Shown in pieces: positions 11,888 to 21,418 of a stretch of 33,603 nucleotides of DNA. Source of the stretch: Nemertoderma westbladi (lineage: Eukaryota > Xenacoelomorpha > Nemertodermatida > Nemertodermatidae); assembly GCA_032718475.1 (NCBI GenBank), contig JAUCBJ010006047.1, positions 1 to 33,603 of the forward strand. The letters run 5' to 3'. A program made the translations under genes and the position numbers. The notes below the pieces were generated by a model, which was not told the DNA's origin, did no database searches, and was given only the letters and a program-made list of their open reading frames with translations. Numbering within the stretch: the stretch's first letter is position 1; each line of letters starts with the position of its first letter.

Positions 11888-12645
11888 TCATGCTGCTTCT
11901 AGTGTTGGTCTTTTTATTAACTCCAGAAAGACCAAAATTCTGACAGTTAACTTTGAAAGTCCTCAGCAAGTCTCTGATCGGATGAGCATAAGCTCAAAGG
12001 ATGGTATGCTTGAGCATGTGGACGACTTCTGTTACCTGGGATCATGGATCCGGAAGTCAGGTGAGGACCTTCGAATACGTAAGGGAAAGGCATGGGCAGC
12101 CTTGAATAGGCTTTCTAGGATTTGGAAGTCACCTAGAATTAATCGGAAACTTAAGGTCCGATTATTCAGAGCAGCAGTAGTTCCCGTACTCCTCTACGGG
12201 AGTCCATGCTGGGCTCTAACTGCTGAGGACACCAAATCTCTGGATGGCACATTCACAAGAATGCTACGCCGGGTACATTGTGTCAAGTACAATGCACACA
12301 TCTCCAACCAGACACTATATAACATTGGAGGTGTCTCATTGGTTCCCCCAAGCTTGACACTAGAACAAAATCGCCTCCGCTTTGCAGGACATTGCTTTCG
12401 CCGTGAGGACCAGCCAGTGCATAATCTTGTACTTTGGCAGCCTCATGGAGTGAATAAGCATGGTGGACAGCCCATGACTTTCTTGAGACGCATCTTAAAG
12501 GACACTGGCCTTAAAGATGCGGATGATCTAGCAAATGTCATGGGTGATAGGGAGTTGTGGCGGTGCAATTTTGTTGACAAGCCGGCACAGCATTCTTAAA
12601 AATGCAGCTGCAATGCAGCATGCCGATCCTAGTAGTAGTAGTAGT
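10564..12645 (+). mobile_element. 5'-truncated non-LTR retrotransposon (LINE) inserted in satellite B
   Basis: The element carries a reverse-transcriptase ORF and ends in a short TAG-repeat tail (12629-12645). The left junction is TTATTAT then GCTACAG; the right junction is TAGTAGTA then AACTACC. The closest intact array stretch (9638-9700) reads TTATTAT, nine bases ACAAACACC, then AACTACC, so the insertion replaced nine bases and made no visible target duplication. The endonuclease domain is missing, so the copy is 5'-truncated just upstream of RT. The RT and C-terminal region resemble the RTE/CR1/I-like spread of LINEs; I do not assign a clade. Confidence 0.9.
11889..12599 (+). pseudogene. 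LINE reverse transcriptase, thumb and C-terminal part (frameshifted)
   Basis: This continues the RT of the preceding entry in a shifted frame. The open region starts near 11889; the first ATG is at 11982. It contains NSRKTKIL (typical just after the motif C strand), DDFCYLGSWIR, LLYGSPCWALT and a C-terminal RFAGHCFRR...LVLWQPHG...RILKDTG...GDRELWR segment, the conserved tail of many metazoan LINE RTs. Length fits a complete C-terminus ending at TAA 12597-12599. The same last ~50 codons occur at 4736-4897. A single small indel separates the two halves, so the insertion may be fairly young. Confidence 0.85.
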
Positions 12646-15600
12646 AACTACCTAACTAACACCAACACGTTAAATTAATATACTAACACCAATTACCTAA
12701 CAAACATCAACACCTTACATTATTATACAAACACCAACTACCTAACTAACACCAACACCTTACAGTATTATACAAACACCAACTATCTAACTAACACCAA
12801 CACCATACATTATTATACTAACACCAACTACCTAACAAACACCAACACCTTACAGTATTATACAACAAAAACTACCTAACTAACACTTTAACACCTTAAA
12901 GTATTATACAAACACCAACTACCTATCAAACACCAACACCTTACATTATTATACAAACACCAACTACCTAACAAACACCACCTTACATTATTATACTAAC
13001 ACCAACTACCTAACTAACACCAACACCTTACATTATTATACAAACACCAACTACCTAACTAACACCAACACATTAAATTATTATACAAACACCAACTATC
13101 TAACTAACACCAACACCTTACATTATTATACAAACACCAACTACCTAACTAACACCAAAACATTAAATTATTATACAAACACCAATTACCTATCAAACAC
13201 CAACACCTTACATTATTATACTAACACCAACTACCTAACTAACACCAACACCTTACATTATTATACAAACACCAACTACCTAACTAACACCAACACCTTA
13301 CATTATTATACTAACACCAACTATTTAACTAACACCAACACCATACATTATTATACAAACACCAATTACCTATCAAACACCAACACCTTACATTATTATA
13401 CAAACACCAACTACCTAACAAACACCACCTTACATTATTATACAAACACCAACTACCTAACTAACACCAACACCTTACATTATTATACTAACACCAACTA
13501 CCTAACAAACACCAACACCTTACAGTATTATACAACAAAAACTACCTAACTAACACTTTAACACCTTAAAGTATTATACAAACACCAACTACCTATCAAA
13601 CACCAACACCTTACATTATTATACAAACACCAACTACCTAACAAACACCACCTTACATTATTATACTAACACCAACTACCTAACTAACACCAACACCTTA
13701 CATTATTATACAAACACCAACTACCTAACTAACACCAACACATTAAATTATTATACAAACACCAACTATCTAACTAACACCAACACCTTACATTATTATA
13801 CAAACACCAACTACCTAACTAACACCAACACCTTACATTATTATACTAACACCAACTATTTAACTAACACCAACACCATACATTATTATACAAACACCAA
13901 TTACCTATCAAACACCAACACCTTACATTATTATACAAACACCAACTACCTAACAAACACCACCTTACATTATTATACAAACACCAACTACCTAACTAAC
14001 ACCAACACCTTACATTATTATACAAACACCAACTACCTAACTAACACCAACACCTTACATTATTATACAAACACCAACTACCTAACAAACACCAACACCT
14101 TACATTATTATACTAACACCAACTACCTAACAAACACCAACACCTTACAGTATTATACAACAAAAACTACCTAACTAACACTTTAACACCTTAAAGTATT
14201 ATACAAACACCAACTACCTATCAAACACCAACACCTTACATTATTATACAAACACCAACTACCTAACAAACACCACCTTACATTATTATACTAACACCAA
14301 CTACCTAACTAACACCAACACCTTACATTATTATACAAACACCAACTACCTAACTAACACCAACACATTAAATTATTATACAAACACCAACTATCTAACT
14401 AACACCAACACCTTACATTATTATACAAACACCAACTACCTAACTAACACCAAAACATTAAATTATTATACAAACACCAATTACCTATCAAACACCAACA
14501 CCTTACATTATTATACAAACACCAACTACCTAACTAACACCAACACCTTACAGTATTATACAAACACCAACTATCTAACTAACACCAACACCATACATTA
14601 TTATACTAACACCAACTACCTAACAAACACCAACACCTTACAGTATTATACAACAAAAACTACCTAACTAACACTTTAACACCTTAAAGTATTATACAAA
14701 CACCAACTACCTATCAAACACCAACACCTTACATTATTATACAAACACCAACTACCTAACAAACACCACCTTACATTATTATACTAACACCAACTACCTA
14801 ACTAACACCAACACCTTACATTATTATACAAACACCAACTACCTAACTAACACCAACACATTAAATTATTATACAAACACCAACTATCTAACTAACACCA
14901 ACACCTTACATTATTATACAAACACCAACTACCTAACTAACACCAAAACATTAAATTATTATACAAACACCAATTACCTATCAAACACCAACACCTTACA
15001 TTATTATACTAACACCAACTACCTAACTAACACCAACACCTTACATTATTATACAAACACCAACTACCTAACTAACACCAACACCTTACATTATTATACT
15101 AACACCAACTATTTAACTAACACCAACACCATACATTATTATACAAACACCAATTACCTATCAAACACCAACACCTTACATTATTATACAAACACCAACT
15201 ACCTAACAAACACCACCTTACATTATTATACAAACACCAACTACCTAACTAACACCAACACCTTACATTATTATACAAACACCAACTACCTAACTAACAC
15301 CAACACCTTACATTATTATACAAACACCAACTACCTAACAAACACCAACACCTTACATTATTATACTAACACCAACTACCTAACTAACACCAACACCTTA
15401 CATTATTATACAAACACCAACTACCTAACTAACACCAACACCTTACATTATTATACAAACACCAACTATCTAACTAACACCAACACCATACATTATTATA
15501 CTAACACCAACTACCTAACAAACACCAACACCATACAGTATTATACGACAAAAACTACCTAACTAACACTTTAACACCTTAAAGTATTATACAAACACCA

Positions 15601-15790
15601 ACTACCTAACAAATACAAACACCTTGCTTTATTATACGAACACCAACTACCTAACTAATACCAACACATTAAATTATTATACAAACACCAATTACCTAAC
15701 TATCACCTATCATTATGATACAAACACCAACCACATCAACACCAACACCAACACCTTACTTTATTATACTAGCACCAACACCAATCAGCT
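12646..15790 (+). repeat. Satellite B, part 2
   Basis: This is the continuation of the 45-bp nearly G-free array after the LINE. The CAGTATTATACAACAAAAAC marker block recurs at about 12855, 13522, 14148, 14641 and 15535, with near-identical segments of several hundred bases between markers (for example around 12855-13480 and 14641-15240), so whole blocks were duplicated recently. The last ~150 bp degenerate (ACATCAACACCAACACCAAC) before the acceptor site of the LDLa exon at 15812. Confidence 0.95.
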
Positions 15791-15811
15791 ACAATTACTA
15801 TGTTTCTGCAG

Positions 15812-16110
15812 CTTTGTTTGTCCGGAATCCGACCATTTCCTGTGTCCGGGACCGGACCATCTCTGTATTCCCACTGACAACGTCTGCGACGGGTTCTGGC
15901 ACTGCCCTTGGCCCACAGAGTGCCTCACCCTTGACGGCAACCATTGTACTGCTACTGCCGACGAGAGGAATTGCCAGTCTGTCCCCTGTCCGGAGGGCCA
16001 GTTCCAATGCGCCACTGGTGCCGGTACAGATCGATGTATCCCTATGAGTCATGTTTGCGATAAGGATTTCGATTGTAATGATGGTAGCGATGAATTAGAC
16101 TGTGATACAG
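15812..16110 (+). CDS. Internal exon with two LDL-receptor class A modules
   Basis: The exon encodes ~99 residues of an extracellular, Ca2+-dependent ligand-binding region. Module 2 is canonical: CPEGQFQC, then DRCIPMSHVC, then DKDFDCNDGSDELDC, giving six cysteines and the acidic DxxDC...SDE Ca2+ cage. Module 1 starts CPESDHFLC...LCIPTDNVCDG but has His where the cage Asp should precede the fifth cysteine, and an insert with two extra cysteines before ADERNC. The acceptor is TTTCTGCAG (AG 15810-15811) and the donor ACAG/GTGACT (GT 16111-16112), giving phase 2 in and phase 1 out. GC content is clearly above the flanks. The frame is accidentally open upstream into the satellite (from 15624) and downstream to 16136. 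The family could be an LDLR-related receptor, a protease or a matrix protein; other exons lie outside the window. Confidence 0.85.
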
Positions 16111-16193
16111 GTGACTATATAATGCGTCAATCATAGTGTAATAGTTATTATTGATATTTTGAATACTCTTACTGATTAGGCCTATGTAATAAT

Positions 16194-16327
16194 GTGTAAT
16201 AATATGATTTTTTTCAGAAGTGGAAAAAGTGAGAAAGCGCGTCAACGGGGGTTGATCCAGCGCTATACGTACGTATCGGCCCAACAAGCCTCATTAGTAG
16301 CGCTAACCAACTCAGCCACTTAACCAT
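16194..16327 (-). mobile_element. tRNA-like SINE copy with decayed hammerhead motif
   Basis: This is the inverted partner of the element at 16534-16666. Read on the minus strand it has the A-box TGGCTGAGTTGG, a hammerhead-like segment (16259-16304) and a weaker B-box GGATCAACCCC. All three stems of the hammerhead are retained, but the core has CTAATGA in place of CTGATGA (G5 to A) and GATA in place of GAAA (A14 to T), changes expected to abolish cleavage. The short inverted termini GTGTAATAATATG (16194-16206) and CATAATATTACAC (16325-16337) bracket the copy. Host-like sequence to the right (ATTACACCTTTAATTACA and ATGCAACAG) occurs in the same orientation right of the other copy. Confidence 0.7.
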
Positions 16328-16533
16328 AATATTACACCTTTAATTACAGATGCAACAGCTCACCTATTTATTTAATTAATATCACCTGGCAGCAATACTC
16401 GAGCTGAATATTTATTTATTTGTACTTTCCTCCTGTTTCACTCTAGCATACTTGAGGCCGGTAGGTCCGCTGTTAGAGATTGAATATATCTGCCCGTTCA
16501 ATAGAAGTTGATTAGGTGGGAGTGTGAGTGTCA

Positions 16534-16666
16534 GGGGCTAGTGGCTGAGCTGGTTAGCGCTACTGATGAGGCCTGTTAGGCCGAAACGTACGTATAGCGC
16601 TGGTTCAACCCCCGGTGACGCGCTTGCTCATTTTTTCCACTTCTGAAAAAGACCATATTATTACAC
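16534..16666 (+). mobile_element. tRNA-like SINE carrying an intact hammerhead motif
   Basis: The A-box match TGGCTGAGCTGG (16542-16553) fits the Pol III consensus at every fixed position, and the B-box match GGTTCAACCCC (16602-16612) differs from GGTTCGANNCC at one position. The 48-nt spacing is normal for a type 2 promoter. A T6 run (16631-16636) could terminate Pol III. The sequence between the boxes, where a tRNA would carry its anticodon arm, is the hammerhead of the next entry. Homology with the inverted copy runs from about 16540 to 16666. The 5' edge is approximate and I see no encoded protein. Confidence 0.7.
16556..16601 (+). ncRNA. Minimal type I hammerhead self-cleaving ribozyme motif
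   Basis: All conserved elements are present. Stem I is AGCGCTA (16556-16562) with TAGCGCT (16595-16601), seven perfect pairs. The core box CTGATGA is at 16563-16569. Stem II is GGCC (16570-16573) with GGCC (16579-16582) and a TGTTA loop. The core box GAAA is at 16583-16586. Stem III is very short, ACG with CGT (16586-16588 and 16591-16593) and a TA loop. H17 is A16594, so cleavage is predicted between 16594 and 16595. Open ends at stem I make it type I. Short stem III is known for metazoan hammerheads in Penelope-like elements, retrozymes and the schistosome Sm-alpha SINE; such forms often act as dimers. Beyond stem I, GGTT and AACC could extend pairing across a bulge. Activity is inferred, not shown. 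Confidence 0.85.
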
Positions 16667-17412
16667 CTTTAATTACAATTGCAACAGATCGTCTCCAATT
16701 TATGTAATAATAACCTGCCACTTTAATACGTTCATGTTGCCTTCCAGCAGGACGCAGTTAGCAAACTTATCCTTCGGGTAGGCCTACCATTATATCAACC
16801 GTCTAGTGGGAGAGTTGAGTCAAAGTTAAATTTCTAACTTTCGACAGATTAAATGTGTAGCAAGTCGGTTAAATTTCATCAGAATTGACGGAGTTATTAT
16901 CCTTTCTGTACATTTGCCGATAGACAGACTGACCGAACGACCGACCAAACCTCCTTTTCAAAGCTTTAATTACTTTAAAATTCCTAATTTATGTGATAAA
17001 GACATACTGTACTGTACACTTTTATAACATAAGAATTTTAGTTAAATTTTTTTCGAGTTTTCGTTGGTTTCTTGTGAAAGAGGGATAGTCATAAAACCCG
17101 AAAACAACGAAATAGACGAAATCATCAACGAAAATATCGAATTTATCAAACAATCTACAAAATCTCGCTTTCCAGTACGATAGGTATTATTATAAGTCTC
17201 ACTTTACATTTTTTATTTATTTAATAAAATCCGATAATTTCGCCCCATTTTCGACCTTAAAAGTAATTTAATACCAACTACTCTGTGCTGGTTGGTTGTT
17301 GGGTGTTGACCTATCTATGGCGGCTTGGATGAATCAATTCAGTATCAGCTCGCTCAGCAGATAAGTGTAGGCATACTGGTGTATTACAAGCAACGCGTAC
17401 TATATACACGAA
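16667..17412. other. Gene-poor, probably intronic DNA
   Basis: No coding region is supported. There is a TAGGCCTA palindrome at 16779-16786 and a GACAGACTGACCGAACGACC patch near 16923 of the type often found in old repeats. Confidence 0.45.
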
Positions 17413-17936
17413 GTGGGGACTTCGCGCAGCACGAAGTTGGCGAAGCCTTAGCGAATTGACACTGTTAGGGGGTGGGTCAATTTATGCAAATAGTTGTCGT
17501 CGTTAGTTGTTTTCACTTTCAGACCTTTGGCCCTCTAGCGGCAGACTGGAGAACTGCAGATGGATTCGCCTCCTTTGAAAGTCACAGCTAATGGTCTAAT
17601 ACATATCTGCCAAGTTTCAGCTTAAACGGATTAAAAGCAAAGAAATGGGAGGGCATTTAATGTTTAGACATGTGGCCCTCTAGCGGGAGACCATTGCACT
17701 GATGGTGTCTGAAAGTCTCTCAAAAATCTCAACTTTTGCTCATATTGATACCTACAAATTTTCAACTTGGCAGCTTTAAATCCGACAAAGTTATTAGCAT
17801 GTCAAAATCGTAACGACGACGACGACGACAACGACGACGACGACAACGACGACGACGACAACTATTTGCATAAATTGACCCACCCCCTAACAGTGTCAAT
17901 TCGCTAAGGCTCCGCCAACTTCGTGGCTCGCCCCAC
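17413..17936. mobile_element. Non-autonomous TIR element with ~74-bp inverted repeats
   Basis: The left arm 17430-17503 and right arm 17852-17925 are inverted copies with one or two mismatches, sharing CACGAAGTTGGCG, CCTTAGCGAATTGACACTGT and GGTGGGTCAATTTATGCAAA. Outside them GTGGGG (17413-17418) and CCCCAC (17931-17936) also pair, and the few bases between differ in length, so 17413-17936 is my best estimate of the ends. The interior has no ORF; it holds GGCCCTCTAGCGG twice (near 17529 and 17672) and a GAC microsatellite beside the right arm. No clear target duplication is seen. Superfamily not assigned. Confidence 0.8.
17810..17862. repeat. Imperfect (ACG)n trinucleotide microsatellite
   Basis: About 53 bp of ACG repeats interrupted by three CAACG-type changes, inside the TIR element next to its right arm. 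The left arm carries a remnant (GTCGTCG at 17494-17500), so the repeat probably expanded from the arm itself. Confidence 0.9.
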
Positions 17937-19669
17937 AAGGCCATGCCATCGAGTGAATTGGGGGCGGTGACGGTATTACTGTGATAGCTATCTGTCGTCG
18001 TATCTAGTGTTTTAGATGGGTTTAGTTAGTAATTTCGACACTGGTTCCGACATCCTACTTCCTACTATAAATATTTTGTAGTAGCTGGTTATTGTGACTA
18101 TTTGTATAGAAAATGTTCCAGAACAAGTTCTATTCATTTTTAAAAAAAATTATGTTCTAGAACAAATATTTTTTATTCTTGATAAGTCCAGTAGTATACC
18201 GACTACCGGATCCTAGTAACGAAGTAACTTACTGTAGAATCCAGCAGTGTATACGTGCTCGTACAGTATCTGACAGAAATCCCAGTCCAGGGTGTCTAAA
18301 TAAACAGATACAAAGTACACAAACTACTACTGGCGAGGAACGGAGCCTGATGTCTCTTCTATTACTTGGGCGAATCAAATGCCCGGGCTAACTAGAAAAC
18401 AGGATACCCGGCCTCTAACCGGTGATGCAGATGTACAGTCTACAGATACAGACCAAACTCAAGGGAAAACAATCACCGTGTAGCGAATCCTACCTATCGC
18501 TAATGGACCTAAAATACTGTAAACTTACCGTGGTGTGATTTATATGGGCATAATACAAGCTAGCGGGTCAACAAGACTAGCGTAAAACAATACTGCCGAC
18601 AGGAAAATAGCAGTCAAAAGGGGTGCCTCTAATGTCATAGTAAAACAAATACTAAATACCTCCTCAAATAATAGAATATTCTTACCGTAAGCTTAGGTAG
18701 TTTTGATCTCAAGACGCGTGTGTGTGTGTTACGAATAAAAAAATTTTTGTGAATCGCTGTTATACTAGGTTTTGGCGATTTTAACAAAATAACAATACCG
18801 GGCGCTAGCTTCTCGAATAAGCTAGTCGCACGCTGTAGGCACAATACTTACAAACTGTCGTCAAAAGGGCTCTCTCCTTCTTCATTCACAATTGCATTTC
18901 GCAATTACGGTGTTAGTAACTACACCCGTGATCGGCACTAATACCAGATTCTGATTGTGAGATAAGGATATAGGTGTTAATTTACTACTACCGTACCTCT
19001 AGCTGATCTGGTATACAAATTTATTTTAGAACTTTGTTACTGCGGTGGTTAGCAGTAAATACCTATCAGTACGTGGCAAGGGCGCAGTAGGATGTTAGTA
19101 AACCTCCCTAAGCCAAACATGTACCGGTAGCAGAAAGCTGCCTCTTGCCTGATCAAATACTTTGGAATCAGACAGGTCAGTCAAACTATAAGGCCTCCAG
19201 AGCTAACCGGTACTGTACTGTCAGTACTGCAAATCACCAAATTATAGAGCGTGCTATTCGCACCTAAGTGTACTTGCGTGTACTGACGAACAGCAACCGC
19301 TCGCACCTGTAGGAGATACAGGTTTACCCGGGTTTTTCCCTGTCTGAATCTGAGGTATTTAATCCTAAATTTTACAGTGTCCCAGGATGGCGTCACGCTT
19401 TACCATGATCTAAAGGTCTTACGGTGGGCAAGGGCGTCAAACAAAGTCTTACCTTCCTCTGATGTGGGCGTTCTTAGGCTATGAGGCATACTTCCGAATG
19501 GGCGTGGGCGAAGATAATGTGGGCTCTCTAATGTGTCGTGGACATCCCTCCCCCTTGCATTGCTGAGGCCTAACGGTTTAGGCAGCCATTCCCCGAAGCG
19601 TTTGGCTGTCTCAAGATAGCACCCCATTGGCTTATCTAACTTAATGATACCGAAAATATAATAACCCAA
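17937..19669. other. Gene-poor DNA, no supported feature
   Basis: Open frames are 60-71 codons without domains. A short GT repeat lies at 18718-18730. Two related palindromic words, GTTCCAGAACAAG (18116) and GTTCTAGAACAAA (18153), flank an A-rich stretch. The body to the right of 19400 may belong to the tRNA-like element of the next entry, which is read on the minus strand. Confidence 0.4.
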
Positions 19670-19752
19670 AATACAAATTTACCGACCCAGATTCGAACCC
19701 CTGACCTACTTATAATGTAAGCCATGCCTTAACCTACTCGACCACTGCGCCA
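19670..19752 (-). mobile_element. tRNA-like SINE head or tRNA pseudogene
   Basis: On the minus strand TGGTCGAGTAGG (complement of 19733-19744) fits the Pol III A-box consensus fully, and GGTTCGAATCT (complement of 19689-19699) fits the B-box except for the last base. The spacing of 33 bp is tRNA-like. The D-arm region GTGGTCGAGTAGGTTAAGGC resembles Leu/Ser-type tRNAs, but I could not pair a clean acceptor stem or anticodon arm, so a functional tRNA is unlikely. Downstream (toward lower coordinates) is a GC-richer stretch down to about 19400 that could be the SINE body; no second copy is in the window. Confidence 0.55.
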
Positions 19753-20360
19753 ATAGAAACCCAAGTGAAATTATAACTATTGTAGGTAATAGGCAAATTA
19801 CAACAACTACAAATCAAGGAAAATACGTCAGATTTTGAAATTTTTTTACGTAGTACTATAAATATCTACTTAACAGTGAAATAATCCCACACCGCTCCAT
19901 GAAAACAGTAAGTAAGACTGTTTTCACCAATCGAAATACAAAACTAATAACTAAAATATTTCTAAATCTATTTTAGGGCCTAAAATATAAAATAATCACT
20001 GCTTAAATCTTATTGCATACTAGATATTGCGGGTACTGCGTAAATATAAAACCTTCGTATATACATACATACAAATACGGATATTACTATCTAATATTAT
20101 CAAGGCTTAGTGCATAAAATATAAAAAAAAACTCTTCAATTATCCAAAATTAAACAAATTAAGACAAATAATTTCAAACCTTTCATAATAATACATAATA
20201 TAATATTACAAATATACGTAATATAATTGCATAATATAATTCAATTCAAATAAATCAAAACACCATAAGAGCAAAATAAGTCTTAAAGTGTCCTCCTGAT
20301 GATCTTAAAAGTTCATCCTGCTGGTCTCAAGATGTCATCTCCTGAGCGCTAATCGCTAAT
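19753..20360. other. AT-rich DNA downstream of the minus-strand coding unit
   Basis: Very AT-rich, with ATAATATAATAT-type runs around 20180-20240. If the 20449-24213 unit is a mobile element, its 3' non-coding end lies here. I compared it by eye with 24214-24880 and saw no long terminal repeat pair. Confidence 0.4.
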
Positions 20361-20379
20361 GGTAGGCTCGCAAGCCTTC
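20361..20379. repeat. Hairpin repeat, copy 1 (GGTAGGCTCGCAAGCCTTC)
   Basis: A 19-bp word whose core AGGCT-CGCA-AGCCT folds into a five-pair stem with a four-base loop. The same word recurs at 20412 and 24616, with a variant at 23425. Confidence 0.85.
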
Positions 20380-20411
20380 GTTTCTCCATAATCTTGCTCT
20401 TTAATGCCAAC

Positions 20412-20430
20412 GGTAGGCTCGCAAGCCTTC
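20412..20430. repeat. Hairpin repeat, copy 2
   Basis: Identical 19-bp word to 20361-20379, 51 bp away, in flanks that otherwise differ. Confidence 0.85.
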
Positions 20431-20448
20431 CTTCCTCCGCCTCGCTCC

Positions 20449-21242
20449 TCAATGGTTTGTTGAACGAGCTCGACCTCGCCCTCTAAGACGATTGGGTGGC
20501 GGTCGAGATCGAACTGGGCTCGGGCTCCTACGCCGAGTTGTCTGCGGTTCCAAAACGCTAGGAAAGGGAATGACTGGCGTCTTGCACATCTGTCGGGTGC
20601 TCAATACTCTAAATCCTCGTCCGATCCCAATCATTCGCTTAGTAGGATCGGGTGGAACCTCTGCGACGCTGGGCTGAGTTTGTGGGGCGAAACCAATCCG
20701 TCCGCTGATACCTCACTCTCCGACGTCGTTTGAACCCTCATGGGTTCGGGCAATGTGAATCCTGCCCCTCCAGGCTGTTCGCTAGGAAGGGAAACGGTGC
20801 CTCGGGTCATCCGGATCTGTGACTTGGAAGTCGCCCGCTCGGCGACATTTACCACTTTCTTTATTTCTTGTCCGGCCTTTTGTGCTTAAAGTCTACGAAA
20901 TTGCGCGTCCTCTTGGGGGTGGCGTATTATCTCGGGCAACGGTGTTGCTTTAAAATCGGTTTCGCGCAAGACATCTGCCTCGTCCAATATACATGAGGTC
21001 ACGCGTTTGTGGTAGAATGCGCTCCAATAAGCCCAAGCAATCGAATGCCAGGCTCCCCGATTCCGCTGTTCGACTCGCAGTTTGTTGAACTCTCCAGCGG
21101 TTATCCTGTTCACCACGGTTTGAAAGTTCCATGTATTCTTGTTATCCGGGTGAACCTGTAGGAAATAGTCCCGCACGACCTTGAAGCCGCTATCCAATGG
21201 CAATATGTCGAGCACCTCCAACTGTTCGTCGTACTGAGGCAT
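20449..21242 (-). pseudogene. Unrecognised coding unit: C-terminal part
   Basis: A minus-strand frame from 21242 runs to TAA at 20886-20888 and continues in the same frame to about 20631; an overlapping frame continues to 20449. The first part is rich in aromatic and charged residues (QYDEQLEVLDILPLDSGF, ITAGEFNKLRVEQRN, WHSIAWAYWSAFYHKRV), suggesting a folded domain. The last part is low-complexity and rich in R, S and P (RRRSPSPVRSRPPPNR). The start lies in a frame that overlaps the 21400 frame, so a frameshift near 21240 joins them. No family is recognised. Its position right after the zinc-knuckle frame on the same strand suggests one broken polyprotein. Confidence 0.5.
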
Positions 21243-21418
21243 ATAGCTGACACGTACCCTTCTTTCAACATTATAAGAGGGTTGCTGGCCCAGAATCCCA
21301 TGTGCGCTCTCATGGGGAAACGTCGTCGCTGCGTCGACACATGCTCATCAGCTAAATCTTCCCAATGGTCAAATAGCTGTCGTGTGATCTTAACTGACAT
21401 ATGCTCATAGGGAACATC
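21242..21418 (-). pseudogene. Unrecognised coding unit: segment after the zinc knuckles
   Basis: An open frame beginning ITRQLFDHWEDLADEHVS follows the knuckle frame directly after its stop and reads sensibly to about 21242 (MRAHMGFWASNPLIMLKEG), where the coding sense shifts to the neighbouring frame. The switch suggests a single indel. No domain recognised. Confidence 0.4.

Noticed and set aside
15624-15811. ATG in the satellite as the start of the LDLa protein
   Set aside because: The residues are satellite translation, and a good acceptor site at 15810-15811 explains the exon start better.
15715-16047. Second plus-strand frame and two minus-strand frames over the LDLa exon
   Set aside because: The LDLa frame has the cysteine pattern and splice sites; the others are shadows.
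19670-19752. Functional tRNA gene
   Set aside because: Pol III boxes are good but no clean acceptor stem or anticodon arm could be paired.
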